NCBI GenBank assembly: GCA_026705345.1
Contig: JAPPAV010000144.1
Span: 1-56,180 of the forward strand
DNA from: Gammaproteobacteria bacterium
GTDB taxonomy: Bacteria > Pseudomonadota > Gammaproteobacteria > Pseudomonadales > Azotimanducaceae
Length of the DNA stretch: 56,180 nt
Reading direction: 5' to 3'
Positions 45,595 to 54,791 of this stretch are shown here, in pieces. The position numbers and the translations under genes were made by a program. Below the pieces are notes generated by a model. That model saw nothing but the letters and a program-made list of their open reading frames with translations, made no database searches and was not told where the DNA came from. Every line of letters begins with the position of its first letter. Position 1 is the first letter of the stretch.

Positions 45595-46997
45595 GGGTGA
45601 AATCGACCGAACCCTGAGCGCGGCCGGCGGTCGGATGCTCTCGTTGGCGATGGGGGGATGCTGGAGGCGCAATCTGGCATGGGTCAAGTGTCGCGGGATC
45701 CCCGCTTCGGCACGTGGGCATGTCGCGTGATCAAGCCGGTCGTCACTAACCTCTTCGCCTCGGGCGCCGTCGGGTCCGAGGCGTTCCGGCGTCCTCCGCA
45801 AAGGGTTGCGCTGAGGTGCTGCCGGCGAACCGGCGTTCAGCCGGCGGCGACCGCGTGGGGCAGGGCGAAGTCGACGCCGGGCTTGAGGAGCCGCGCGGCG
45901 CGGGACAGCGAGCGGAGCCGGTCGTAGGGGTCATGACGTCGCCGGCGAGGTACTTGCGGCGTATTCCTTGCGCGAAGGCCGACCGCAAGCGGCCGGGTTG
46001 ACCTCGGGCGCGAAGCGCTGCGGGGTGTGGGTCGTGGCCGAACCACTTGCGCGCGACGTTGGCGTTCTTGCCCTCGACCAGCGCGTTGTCGTTGGAGCGC
46101 CGGACGCGGGACTTGGTGAAGCGCTCGACGGCGCAGCTTGTCGAGTAGCGCGGCGACGCAGTGGTTGATGTACTCGCTGCCGTTGTCGGCGTGGAAGCCG
46201 AGGATCGGGAACGGGAAGGACCGCAGCAAGCCCTCGAGCAGCGGCACGAGGAAGCGCCGGAGATGCCGACCACGGCGCCGACGAACTCGAACTGGGTGAC
46301 CTCGTCGACCAGGTAGATGCCCTTGACGCCGTCGCGGTCGCCCTGGTTGACCGTGTCGACGCGGACGTGGCCCGGCATCCCCTCCGGCTCGGACGCCTGG
46401 CGCAGGCCGATGCTCACGGCCGAGCCCTTCGTCTTCGTCCACGCGGTGCGGGCGGCGCGGTAGGTCGCCGAGGCGCGCAGGTTGTAGACGTGCCCGTTGG
46501 AGATGGCCGCCAGGCGCGCGTAGTCCGCCTCCCCGAACACCTCGAACTGGCGCCGCAGCACCTCGCGCGTGGCCAGCCCCGACATCTGGTCGTACGCCTC
46601 GTCCACCTCCGCCAGCGGCGGATGTCAGCCGCCGTGTACCGGCGCGCGAAGGGCTGCCCGCGGCTGCCGCCGCGCCGGTCCCGGACCACCCGGTCTCGCG
46701 CCACTGCCGCACCAGCCGCTCCATCTGCTTGAGCGACACGCCGGTCGCGGCAACCAGGAAGCGCAGCACCACCCGCTTGTCGCGCCTGTCGAGGCCCCCG
46801 GTAGCCGAACCGGTCCAGCGTGTCGCGCACGAAGCCGTACGCCTCGTCGCGGACCCTGGGTTGGAAGTCCACAGCCTCGTTGCCTTCGACGAAGGCCCGA
46901 AGCTGCCACATTGTGCGTAGCCGCCCCGTCTGGATGTCCACGATCATCCCGGATGATGCCCCGGACACCCGCTTCACCCTCACTTCGCGTTGGACAG
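45576..46997 (-). mobile_element. IS element, copy 2, decayed
   Basis: Same inverted ends as 26339-28039 (45576-45602 and 46973-46997) but 279 bp shorter. The minus strand carries the same transposase in pieces: KQMERLVRQWRE, AWTKTKGSAVSIGLR, VDEVTQFEFVGAVVGISG, FHADNGSEYIN, NALVEGKNANVARKWFGHD, with frameshifts between them. It is inactive on its own but may be mobilised by the intact copy. Confidence 0.8.
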
Positions 46998-48074
46998 TAC
47001 GACAGCTTGCAGGGACGCAACAGCTTCGCTAGCGTGACTGCCTGGGTCGGGGTAATGACGGGTTGTCTAGTACGAATAGGTTCCGGTGGATCGCGCTGGG
47101 GCGGTCGCGGAGTTAAGGGAAGGTCGTCGAGGGATACGATTGGCCGCGAGAGACCTCTGGCGAGTAACTGCGTTGGCTCGCCTGGGAGTGTCGCGCCCCG
47201 TCACTACCGCCGTGCCGGAAGACACGCCAACGACAAGACACAGCGCGGACACTGTGGCGGGAGTCCGGTAGTGACGGGGCCAAAAGTCGGCCTTCAGGCC
47301 AGTGGCGGCAAGCATTTCGGTAAGAAGAAAGTTGGTGCCGGCGTGGTGACGCGGTGCTAGAGTGCCCCGCGTCAATTGGTCGCCATGTGCGACGTTGCCG
47401 GGACGAAGAGCCCGGCGTGACGGCGTCACTCACAGGAGGTGACGACCCAGTGCCAGGCTGCAACGCAGCAGCGTAGGCGGTCGACGCATCGCAGGGCACG
47501 GTCCGCCATATCCGCGGTAGCGCGCGGATGGGGGCGGCACCACCAACGGCCAGGAAGCCGCATGGCGCGGAAAGACGCGCCATGCCGGGAAACCGGCGCA
47601 GCGGCGAACGGTCGTGGTGCGACGCATCGCGCGGGACGGGGAGATCCCCGTCGTGCCCGGAGAACGGGCAGCGCGCGGCGCGGCGCGTGCCGAACAAGGC
47701 TGGCGGGCCAGATGTCGGAAGACACGCCGCGGCCGCCGCAGGAGACGGCAAGGGAATACGCGTCGGCGGGCATTGCCGCACGAAGGTGCGGGGTCCGGAC
47801 ACCCTGACGGGTGCCGGGTCGCCCAATTAGAACTCAACAGACACGTCCCGCTCCCGGCCGCAGTCTCGCGGCCGTGGGGCGCGGCAGAACGCGGCGAAGT
47901 CGCGCCGTACAGAACTCCCGCGATCGACCTCCCTACCGGTGGCGGTAGCCGCGCTTCATCTCGGCAAGTGACGCTTACCGTGTCGGTAAGAACGGGGTCG
48001 TTGACCCCGGCAGGCACCGTCTCTAGTTTCGGAACGCGATATCGCAACCCGCGTTCGGGGGACATCTTAAGATC
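46998..48074. other. No convincing gene; contains a short inverted-repeat element
   Basis: About 1.1 kb with high GC and many overlapping frames but no recognisable protein. The only clear structure is the pair of perfect 15-bp inverted repeats at 47195-47209 and 47266-47280. Confidence 0.4.
47195..47280. repeat. 86-bp element with perfect 15-bp inverted repeats
   Basis: GCCCCGTCACTACCG (47195-47209) is exactly inverted at 47266-47280. The size and ends fit a miniature IS-derived element (MITE). No transposase with these ends is in the window. Confidence 0.5.
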
Positions 48075-48398
48075 ATGCGCCAGCTCCACTTCGACCTGCT
48101 GCGTCTGCTGGACGACGACCGCCGGGGCTCGCACGCCTCGCGGCGCGCCCGGCGCTACGTCTTGGCGCAGGCGGCGGAGACGCTGCACGGCCTCGGCTAC
48201 CGGGGCTTGAGGGCGCGCGGGTTCAAGGGCCGGCACGTCGACGCGCTGGTCGCCGAATGGCGGCGCCAGGGCCTGTCGGACGGCACGGTCAAGAACCGCC
48301 TCGCGCACGTGCGCTGGCTGGCGAGGAAGATCGGCAAGCCCGGGATCGTGCGGAAGGACAACGCGAGCTACGGGATCGTCCCGCCGTGCGCGACCTGA
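48075..48398 (+). CDS. Stand-alone integrase N-terminal (SAM-like) domain
   Basis: 107 residues, MRQLHFDLLRLLDDDRRGSH and AAETLHGLGYRGLRARGFKG, HVDALVAEWRRQGLSDGTVK, NRLAHVRWLARKIGKPGIV. This is the N-terminal core-binding domain of a phage-type integrase (Phage_integ_N/Integrase_1 type) with no catalytic domain. The next gene begins with a close paralogue of this domain. It may be a duplicated remnant or could compete for DNA binding. Confidence 0.65.
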   Translation: MRQLHFDLLRLLDDDRRGSHASRRARRYVLAQAAETLHGLGYRGLRARGFKGRHVDALVAEWRRQGLSDGTVKNRLAHVRWLARKIGKPGIVRKDNASYGIVPPCAT

Positions 48399-49249
48399 AC
48401 TGGGACCTGCTGCAGTTGCAGAGGCGCGACGCCGACGGCTCGCACGCCACGCGCCGGGACCGCTCCTAGGCGCTGGCGCGGATGGCGGACGTGCTGCACG
48501 AGGCGGGCTACCGCGGCCTGCGGGCGAAGGGGCTCAGGGGCAAGCACGTCGAGGCGCTGGTGCGCCACTGGCGCGCCGCGCGCGTGTCCGACGCCACCGT
48601 CATGAACCGCATGGCGCACCTGCGCTGGTGGGCGGAGCGGGTGGGCAAGGCGAACCTGCTTAAATCCAACGCCGAATACGGCATTCGCCCGCGTTCGCAT
48701 GTCTCCGACGGCACGAAGCGCCGCGACCTCGACTCGGCGAAGCTGGCCCGTGTGGCAGATCCCCACGTCCGCATGGCGCTGCGCCTGCAGGCGGCGTTCG
48801 GACTGCGCCGCGAGGAGGCGGTCAAGTTCACGCCCGCGCGCGACGACCGGGGCGACCGCATCCGACTGAAGGGCGCGACCACCAAGGGCGGCCGTCCGCG
48901 CGAGGTGCCGGTGCTGACCGACGGCCAGAGGAAGCTCCTCGACGAGGCGCGGAAACTGGCGGGCGGCGGCGCGCTGATCCCGCCCGGCCGCAACTACGCG
49001 GAACAGAAGAAGGCCTACGAGGACGACACGCGGCAAGCGGGACTGCACCGCAACCATGGTCTGCGCCACGCGTACGCCCTCGACAGGTACGAGTCGCTTA
49101 CCGGCTGGAAGGCGCCTGCGGCAGGCGGGCCGGCATCGAGCGGCCTGACGGGGGCGCGGCGGCGGATCGACCGGGCGGCCCGGCTGACCGTCGCGGCGGA
49201 ACTCGGCCACTCGAGGCGGGAGATCTCGCGAACCTACTTGGGGGCCTGA
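48386..49249 (+). pseudogene. Phage-type integrase with internal TAG
   Basis: From the GTG at 48386: VRDLNWDLLQLQRRDADGSH, then a TAG at 48467-48469, then MADVLHEAGYRGLRAKGLRG, the core domain (ARVSDATVMNRMAHLRWWAE) and a catalytic domain (Arg in LQAAFGLRREEAVKF, HGLRHAYALDRYESL, LTVAAELGHSRREISRTYLG). The N-terminal 30 residues are cut off by the stop, but the catalytic residues R, H-x-x-R, H and Y are present. A start at 48482 (ATG, as in MADVLH) would yield a nearly complete 255-residue protein, so activity cannot be excluded. Confidence 0.65.
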
Positions 49250-49328
49250 CGCGTACCCCCCGGAGCCCACGCCGACATCCGCCGCTCGGCTGTTGACTTG
49301 GCTGCCGCCCGCCGCTACGTTCGATTGC

Positions 49329-49455
49329 GCTTGAACCGACAGATGCACCCGCTGCGCCGGGTTTCCTGTCGAATACAACAGCCGAACCCCGGCGGGGAGT
49401 CGCTCTCCCCGCCCCGGCGAATAGGCGGGGTACTTCACATCTGTGCGGTTCAAGC
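49329..49455 (+). ncRNA. Candidate structured RNA or recombination site
   Basis: GCTTGAACCGACAGATG (49329-49345) pairs with the sequence at 49438-49455 with one bulged base, enclosing a perfect internal hairpin: GGCGGGGAG (49391-49399) with CTCCCCGCC (49405-49413). This long-range fold precedes a 115-residue gene. I do not recognise a known RNA family. Confidence 0.35.
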
Positions 49456-49522
49456 ATGGCCCGGCACCGGCGCGGTGCCGGTAGCGCTCCGAGCGGAGCG
49501 GCGGTACAACCCCGGGGAAGCC

Positions 49523-49867
49523 ATGAGGATCCTCGACGATCTGGCCATGGGCGATGGATCCCGCGCGTTCGCCGTGGGGCTGGAGCTCGGCGACGAGGCC
49601 GGCGATGCGGAGCTGCGGGAACGGTGGGCGTCCGGCGCGGGCGCGGACGAGTACGGCGTGCCGCACGCGCTGGTGCTGTACGGAAACGGCAAGGTGGAAC
49701 CGGCGGCGCTGCGGGCGGCCCTGGAGCGCTTCAATGAACAGCCCGACGGCGACGGCTGGCGGTGGACGGTGGAGGCGCTGGCCATGCACCTGCTGGACGA
49801 CCTGTGCGGGATCGCGCTGGCGGATCGCCGCTGCCCGCCACGCTCCGGGAGCTGCGGCGAATCCTGA
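49523..49867 (+). CDS. Hypothetical protein, 114 aa
   Basis: Start at 49523 after GGGGAAG. Acidic, helical (MRILDDLAMGDGSRAFAVGL, ELGDEAGDAELRERWASGAG, ALRAALERFNEQPDGDGWRW). No cysteine-rich motif, signal peptide or membrane segment until the tail (ADRRCPPRSGSCGES). No recognised family. Confidence 0.45.
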   Translation: MRILDDLAMGDGSRAFAVGLELGDEAGDAELRERWASGAGADEYGVPHALVLYGNGKVEPAALRAALERFNEQPDGDGWRWTVEALAMHLLDDLCGIALADRRCPPRSGSCGES

Positions 49868-50038
49868 ACCCGCTCCTCGTCGCTGGTTGCCGCAAGGCGA
49901 GGTCGGAGCGGGGAGCCTCGTCATCGCGAAGGTTCCTTTTCGTAGGGAGATCGGAGCGAAGGAAGGCAAATCGACGCGAGGGACGGTGCCGACGGCGCGA
50001 CGACCGGAGCCGCCGCGCCTCGACCGCGGAGTGCGGAT

Positions 50039-50575
50039 TCAGTACCGCCGGTGCAGGCGGCCGTTGCACGGCGACCAGCGCCACTCCTGCTCGGCCTTGG
50101 GCTCCGGATCGGGAAGCGGCGACCAGTAGGCGGCGGACGCAACCGGCTTCGGCCTCGCGTTCCAGGGCGAGAGACCGCAGCCCAGATTGCTGGTCCGGTG
50201 CGCGGTTTCGGGCCTGGCCGCGAACTCGTCGATGGCCGCCGCGTCGATGGCGTCCCGGCGCTTCTGCGCGCGCTCGACGTCGCGGTCCCCGCGGCACCGC
50301 GCGCAGAGGAAGTCGCCCTCGGCCCGCTGGCGGTACGCGCAGCGCCGGCAGCCGCCCCGGGCGACGAAGAACGCTCTCCGGCGACGACAGGACCGGGCGC
50401 GGCGGTCGAGGCAGCGCTGGCAGGCTTTCGCCAACTCGCCGTTCCTCTTGATGGCGACCGGGCGATGGCAGCGCTTGTGTGAACACTCCTGCCGGGCTTC
50501 GGGCCGTTCGGCGGGGAGCAGGAAGCCCGGCGGCAACTTTCCGCTCCACTGGGCGATAAGCAGTTCGAGGTCCAT
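50039..50575 (-). CDS. Zinc-knuckle protein, 178 aa
   Basis: Ribosome site GGAGAAA precedes the ATG at 50575. The sequence has a basic Cys-rich region of repeated knuckles: CSHKRC, ACQRCLDRR, GCRRCAYRQ, LCARCRGDR, followed by a conserved-looking C-terminus (AYWSPLPDPEPKAEQEWRWS). Zinc binding and nucleic-acid contact are likely. The family is unknown to me. It is the only clear gene between the integrase remnants and the membrane pair at 51601. Confidence 0.6.
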   Translation of the reverse strand: MDLELLIAQWSGKLPPGFLLPAERPEARQECSHKRCHRPVAIKRNGELAKACQRCLDRRARSCRRRRAFFVARGGCRRCAYRQRAEGDFLCARCRGDRDVERAQKRRDAIDAAAIDEFAARPETAHRTSNLGCGLSPWNARPKPVASAAYWSPLPDPEPKAEQEWRWSPCNGRLHRRY

Positions 50576-50699
50576 TGTTGGTTTCTCCGTTCAGGTTTTG
50601 CGACGCGGAGTGCGTCGGTGCCTGGACGGCGGCACGCGCGCGCAGGGCGGTCACCCCGCGTCAGCGGGGTCGGAGCGGAGCGGAGAACCGTCCCGGTTG

Positions 50700-51071
50700 A
50701 CCGCCCGAGCACGCGTGGCACGCTGGGTCCGCAACGACGGGTACGCACTGTTGTGGCTGCCTGTCCGGCACCGTCGGCGCGGCCGCCCCGAGCGGGATGT
50801 CCCGTGCGTGTCGAGCGCGTTCGTTGCCGTCAGCGCGGACCATGGCGGCTGGAAGGTCGTCAATTCCTGCGAAGCGCCGGTGATCGTGCGTGTGGAAACC
50901 CGCCAGGCCATCGCCGCGGTCGCGGCGACATCACCGCCCGGAGGGCGGAAGCGCCAGCGATCGTCACCCGAATGGGCCGAGACCGCTTCGCGGGCTCGGT
51001 TCGCCGCGGGCGAGACCCCGTCGGGAACCGTTTGCTACGAGTGGAGGCGGCGAATAGAGCGCGGGCCGTAG
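50700..51071 (+). CDS. Possible hypothetical protein
   Basis: A frame through 51071 contains a plausible protein core (SSAFVAVSADHGGWKVVNSC, EAPVIVRVETRQ, SGTVCYEWRRR) with two cysteines that could bridge. No start codon with a ribosome site is clear. The 530 bp that follow (51072-51600) hold no gene. Confidence 0.3.
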   Translation, partial: TARARVARWVRNDGYALLWLPVRHRRRGRPERDVPCVSSAFVAVSADHGGWKVVNSCEAPVIVRVETRQAIAAVAATSPPGGRKRQRSSPEWAETASRARFAAGETPSGTVCYEWRRRIERGP

Positions 51072-51600
51072 GCCGGCGCCCCGAACACGCGAATGATGAG
51101 CGTCAGGCTGCCACTGGCCGCAACCGAACCTGCACCCTGGACGCGGAACACGTATGCTTCGGCCGTGCAATCGGCGAAGGTGTGCAGCAGCCATGAACCG
51201 GAACGAGAGAATGCGCCAGCAGTGCGAACGTCAGGTCGCGAGCGAGGTGCCGGACGGCGCGGCGGGCCGGGACGACGTTCGCGCGGGAATCGGACATCCG
51301 AGAGCCGGGGTCGGAGGCAACTGGGGAGCGTAGAAGCGCCACCAGAGCCCGCGCGCGCAAGGAAGGAAAAGGCGGTCGGGGACGCGAGGACCGGAGAACG
51401 CCGTGCCTCGAACGCGGAGGACGGCGGATCAGCGGCCTATGACCGCCACCCGCCACGAGAACAACGAAAAGCGAAGGCCGGAACAGGCGGTTGGTCCGCG
51501 TGGTGCGCTGGTATTGGCTGGTCAGGCTGGCGCGGAGGTGGGTTGCATCGGAGCCTGATTGGTCGTAGGCAAGCCTGCGTTTGAACTGACGGACACGCAA

Positions 51601-52134
51601 ATGAAATTCAAGTGGAGCAAAAGCATCAATGTCGCCGCAGCCGTGGTTGTGGCGGTGTGTACGGTGTTCGCGCTCAAGCTGGCGTACAGCCAACTCGACG
51701 TTCCTGAACCACCCCAATGGGTATGCAGCAGCACCGCGCTTGCTCCGGTCGGCTCTGATATCTTCCCAGCGGGCGATCCGGACTCCTACACGAGGCCCAT
51801 AATCAGATGGCAGATGAAACCGGACGATCCGTGGATCAAGGGGTACAGGATATTCCGGGCCGAACGCGATTCGCCGGACCAGCTGATGTCGCCGTACAGC
51901 TACTTGGAAAATGTCCTTGTGTTTCCCGACATGCCCGAATACACCGACTACAGCTGTCGTGGCGAATGTGCCTATCGTATTGCAGTGGAGTCTTTGTCTG
52001 GCAGACAGAGCCAGGCATCGCAAGCCATACATTGTCGAGACGGTTCGGATGGGTTCAGATGCAACAAACCATGCGTTGACATGTCCGAAGAAAAAAAAGA
52101 GCAGCTCGATAGCAGCTTATGGCCGTCGCAATGA
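51601..52134 (+). CDS. Membrane-anchored exported protein, 177 aa
   Basis: Start MKFKWSKSINVAAAVVVAVC, a single N-terminal anchor or signal. The mature domain has an Fn3-like look (PIIRWQMKPDDPWIKGYRIF, SCRGECAYRIAVESLSGRQS) with five cysteines. It is followed 55 bp later by a tail-anchored protein. No recognised family. Confidence 0.5.
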   Translation: MKFKWSKSINVAAAVVVAVCTVFALKLAYSQLDVPEPPQWVCSSTALAPVGSDIFPAGDPDSYTRPIIRWQMKPDDPWIKGYRIFRAERDSPDQLMSPYSYLENVLVFPDMPEYTDYSCRGECAYRIAVESLSGRQSQASQAIHCRDGSDGFRCNKPCVDMSEEKKEQLDSSLWPSQ

Positions 52135-52189
52135 GGCTACCTCTCCCCACCGACTACGGTAAGCGGGAGCCGTCAACCGGAGTAGCGCC

Positions 52190-52573
52190 ATGAACGTAAA
52201 GCCTTTCTTCGTTCCGGAGCACCCGGACACTCCGTCGACGTGGAGCAACGAATTGGGCTACCGGCTCCTGCCGGGCGAAGGTCCGATCCAGCATCTGTAT
52301 TCGCCGGACGACGAGATGATCGCTGCCATATACGACGACAGAGTCAGTTCCTACGTCGAGTTGCGGAGGCTCGTGCAAGGGCTGGAGGCGGAGGGAAGCG
52401 ACTACGCCAACGCCGCCCAAGCCTGCAGGGACCTAGCCGACCGGCATTTCAGGCTTGTCAATCCGTCGCGATTGAAACGCATGTGGCTTGTGTACGTTTG
52501 GCGCAATCCGAGAATACAGTGGCTGATCCTAGTTGCGCTGGCGATTATCGGAATAGTAATAGCGTTGGCGTAA
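52190..52573 (+). CDS. Tail-anchored membrane protein, 127 aa
   Basis: GGAG precedes the ATG. A soluble helical region (LQVELRR-like segment: SYVELRRLVQGLEAEGSDYA, AAQACRDLADRHFRLVNPSR) is followed by a C-terminal membrane segment (WLILVALAIIGIVIALA). Function unknown; it is probably a partner of the preceding exported protein. Confidence 0.5.
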   Translation: MNVKPFFVPEHPDTPSTWSNELGYRLLPGEGPIQHLYSPDDEMIAAIYDDRVSSYVELRRLVQGLEAEGSDYANAAQACRDLADRHFRLVNPSRLKRMWLVYVWRNPRIQWLILVALAIIGIVIALA

Positions 52574-52737
52574 ATGGACCGTGAATGCCTGAACAAGCCC
52601 GACGGGCAGCCACCGGGAACCCGCCGGCTTAAACCTAGCAACGCGACGTTTCGTTGTCGCGCTAGTGTCCCGCCGTCCTCTCCAAGCAGCTTCCGGGAGA
52701 GCGGCGGCTGGGGCGGGAAGGAACGGGGATAGACAAC

Positions 52738-53589
52738 GTGGACATGCCGAGCCAGATCGACTTGATGTGGCCAATGCTCCGCGCGCTGGAGGGGCTGGGC
52801 GGTTCGGCGTCGATCCGCGAGGTCGACGACCGGGTCGCAACCGACATGGACCTGAGCGAAGCGGTCCTCGACGTCGTTCACGGTGACGGGCCGCAGTCGG
52901 AGTTCACGTACCGATGCGCGTGGGCGCGTACGCGACTGCGGCGGATCGGCGCGGTGGACAACTCGTCGCGCGGGGTGTGGGCGATCACCGAGGCTGGCCG
53001 CGGAATCGGATCGGCGGACGAGACACTGGAACTCGTCCGGCGCCATCGGAAGGAATACCGCAGCGGCTTGCGGGATGCACGGGCGCAGGCGGCGGAACCG
53101 GAGGATCAGACGGACCAAGCGACGACGGAAGACTCGTGGCAGGCGGAGCTGCTCGAGGTTCTGCGCAAGATCGAGCCATCTGCATTCGAGCGGCTTTGCC
53201 AGCGGCTGCTGCGGGAGCACGGCTTCACGCGCGTCGAGGTGACGGGGCGCTCGGGGGATGGCGGGATCGACGGGACAGGCGTACTCCGGCTGAACCTGCT
53301 GTCGTTCCACGTCAACTACCAGTGCAAGCGCTACGCCAATACTGTGGGACCGGGCAGCATCCGGGATTTCCGCGGTGCGCTGGCGGGGCGAGCGGACAAG
53401 GGACTCTTCATCACGACGGGCAGATTCACGAGGGAGGCAGAGCGCGAGGCGGTTCGCGAAGGCGCGATGGCGATCGATCTCATCGACGGCGAACAGCTCT
53501 GTGTGCTGCTAAAGGACAAGGGGCTGGGCGTGGTCACCGAGACGGTCGAGCGGGTGATTCCTAACCGAGCGTTCTTCGACGGACTCTGA
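52738..53589 (+). CDS. mrr: Mrr-family restriction endonuclease
   Basis: 283 residues. An N-terminal winged-helix region (MWPMLRALEGLGGSASIREV) and a C-terminal Mrr catalytic domain: SGDGGIDGTGVLRLNLLSFH with the metal-binding Asp, then YQCKRYANTVGPGSIRDFRG with Gln and Lys, giving the D-QxK nuclease core, and FITTGRFTREAEREAVREGA typical of the family. Mrr cleaves modified (methylated) DNA. The GTG start at 52738 is followed in frame by an ATG at 52744. It opens a group of four genes on the same strand. Confidence 0.9.
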   Translation: MDMPSQIDLMWPMLRALEGLGGSASIREVDDRVATDMDLSEAVLDVVHGDGPQSEFTYRCAWARTRLRRIGAVDNSSRGVWAITEAGRGIGSADETLELVRRHRKEYRSGLRDARAQAAEPEDQTDQATTEDSWQAELLEVLRKIEPSAFERLCQRLLREHGFTRVEVTGRSGDGGIDGTGVLRLNLLSFHVNYQCKRYANTVGPGSIRDFRGALAGRADKGLFITTGRFTREAEREAVREGAMAIDLIDGEQLCVLLKDKGLGVVTETVERVIPNRAFFDGL

Positions 53590-53681
53590 GGCCCAGCTCC
53601 CCCGGTGTCTATGGGCGATGCGCGGCCCGATGAAATTGTGCGGGAATCATCCTGCGAGAATAGGAAGTACAGGAAAACGCA

Positions 53682-54419
53682 ATGGGCGATGAAGTCCCTG
53701 TTAGAAGGCTTGACGACGCGCTAACTTTCGTAGAAGGGAGTGAGGATCAAATACGTGACCTAGGAGTCGAATCCTTAAAGGCTGCCAATGGCGAGTTGTA
53801 TCCGTACGACTTGCTGGTGGCGTCTGCCGCTAGCAGGGCCATTCTGATATCCAAGGGATTCCGGACATTGATGAATGAAAGGAACTATGTGGCTTCGTAC
53901 CCGCTAGTGCGACTGGCCATGGACTGCTGTCTTTGCCTAGTCGCTGGTCATTTCGTGGACGACTTAAACGACTATGCCAATCACGTCGTCGCCGGCGGCA
54001 GACTGTCAAGCTACAAATCCAAGGATGGCGACCGACTTACGGACGCGTTCTTGCGCAACAAGCTTCACGATAAGTATCCCGATCTCAATGTCAACGGTAT
54101 GTACAAGCAATGTTCATCGTGGGTACACATGAGTTCCATGCACATTCATTCGGCGACGCATCAAGTTGAGGACGGCGACAACGATGCAACTAGCGGAATG
54201 GCCATACGAGTCAGCATAGGTGGAGTAAAGGAGCTATCCGAGTCGGAGTACATAGAAGCTACGCTGAGCCTAGCCATCACGAACGCAATGCTATGCCAGA
54301 TGATCGCCGAGTGGCACAACACCAAAATGGTGCGGAAGGCAGAAACAGACAAGGACTTCGAGGGCAGGCTGTATCACCTGCCGATGCCAGTGGTGACAAA
54401 GTACGTTAGATCTCCTTAA
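53682..54419 (+). CDS. Hypothetical protein in defence-like cluster
   Basis: 245 residues, AGGAAA upstream of the ATG. Helical soluble protein (VESLKAANGELYPYDLLVAS, RAILISKGFRTLMNERNYVA, SYPLVRLAMDCCLCLVAGHF) with a His/Ser-rich segment (SWVHMSSMHIHSATHQVEDG). It loosely resembles DUF5677-type proteins, seen in some antiphage neighbourhoods, but I am not sure. GC is below that of its neighbours. Confidence 0.55.
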   Translation: MGDEVPVRRLDDALTFVEGSEDQIRDLGVESLKAANGELYPYDLLVASAASRAILISKGFRTLMNERNYVASYPLVRLAMDCCLCLVAGHFVDDLNDYANHVVAGGRLSSYKSKDGDRLTDAFLRNKLHDKYPDLNVNGMYKQCSSWVHMSSMHIHSATHQVEDGDNDATSGMAIRVSIGGVKELSESEYIEATLSLAITNAMLCQMIAEWHNTKMVRKAETDKDFEGRLYHLPMPVVTKYVRSP

Positions 54420-54791
54420 GTAGGCGGGAAGGCTCGCAACGGGGAGGGTTTCGTAGGGCTAGCGCGACGTGTCGATCCCGATCCGGCAGTGGTCGCTTGG
54501 ACCCCATTCATCCGGGTCGTTCAACGCGCGGGTCGAAACGCACTCGTGGAAACCGCGGTGTGGCGCATGTATTGAGCGAGCTCTGGGAGACGATCAAGAC
54601 GCAGGGACTTGCGAGTTCAGTTTAGGTTGGCGCTAGCAACATAGTACGGGTGCGTGGGCGGCCGTCCAGTCACGGAGACTGTAGCTCGAACCGGTGCGGG
54701 ACTGCGGCGCAGCGGAATACACACCTCGTCATTGCACGAGGACGACGGCTAGGGGCAGGGGTGACTAGACCGGCGCCGGGAGGAAGCTGAA

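Noticed and set aside
47430-48060. Possible gene between the IS copy and the integrase remnants
   Set aside because: Several frames are open, but all have the Arg/Gly/Ala bias of non-coding high-GC DNA and no ribosome site.
6053-48469. In-frame TAG codons at 6053, 28686 and 48467 as a sign of stop-codon recoding
   Set aside because: Many intact genes in the window end in TAG (for example 11803, 25859, 44796, 55523), and the affected genes are an IS transposase, an integrase remnant and a decayed CinA-like gene. Ordinary nonsense mutation is sufficient.
48368-49969. 533-residue minus-strand frame
   Set aside because: Shadow of the integrase and neighbouring plus-strand gene; composition is typical of an antisense high-GC frame.
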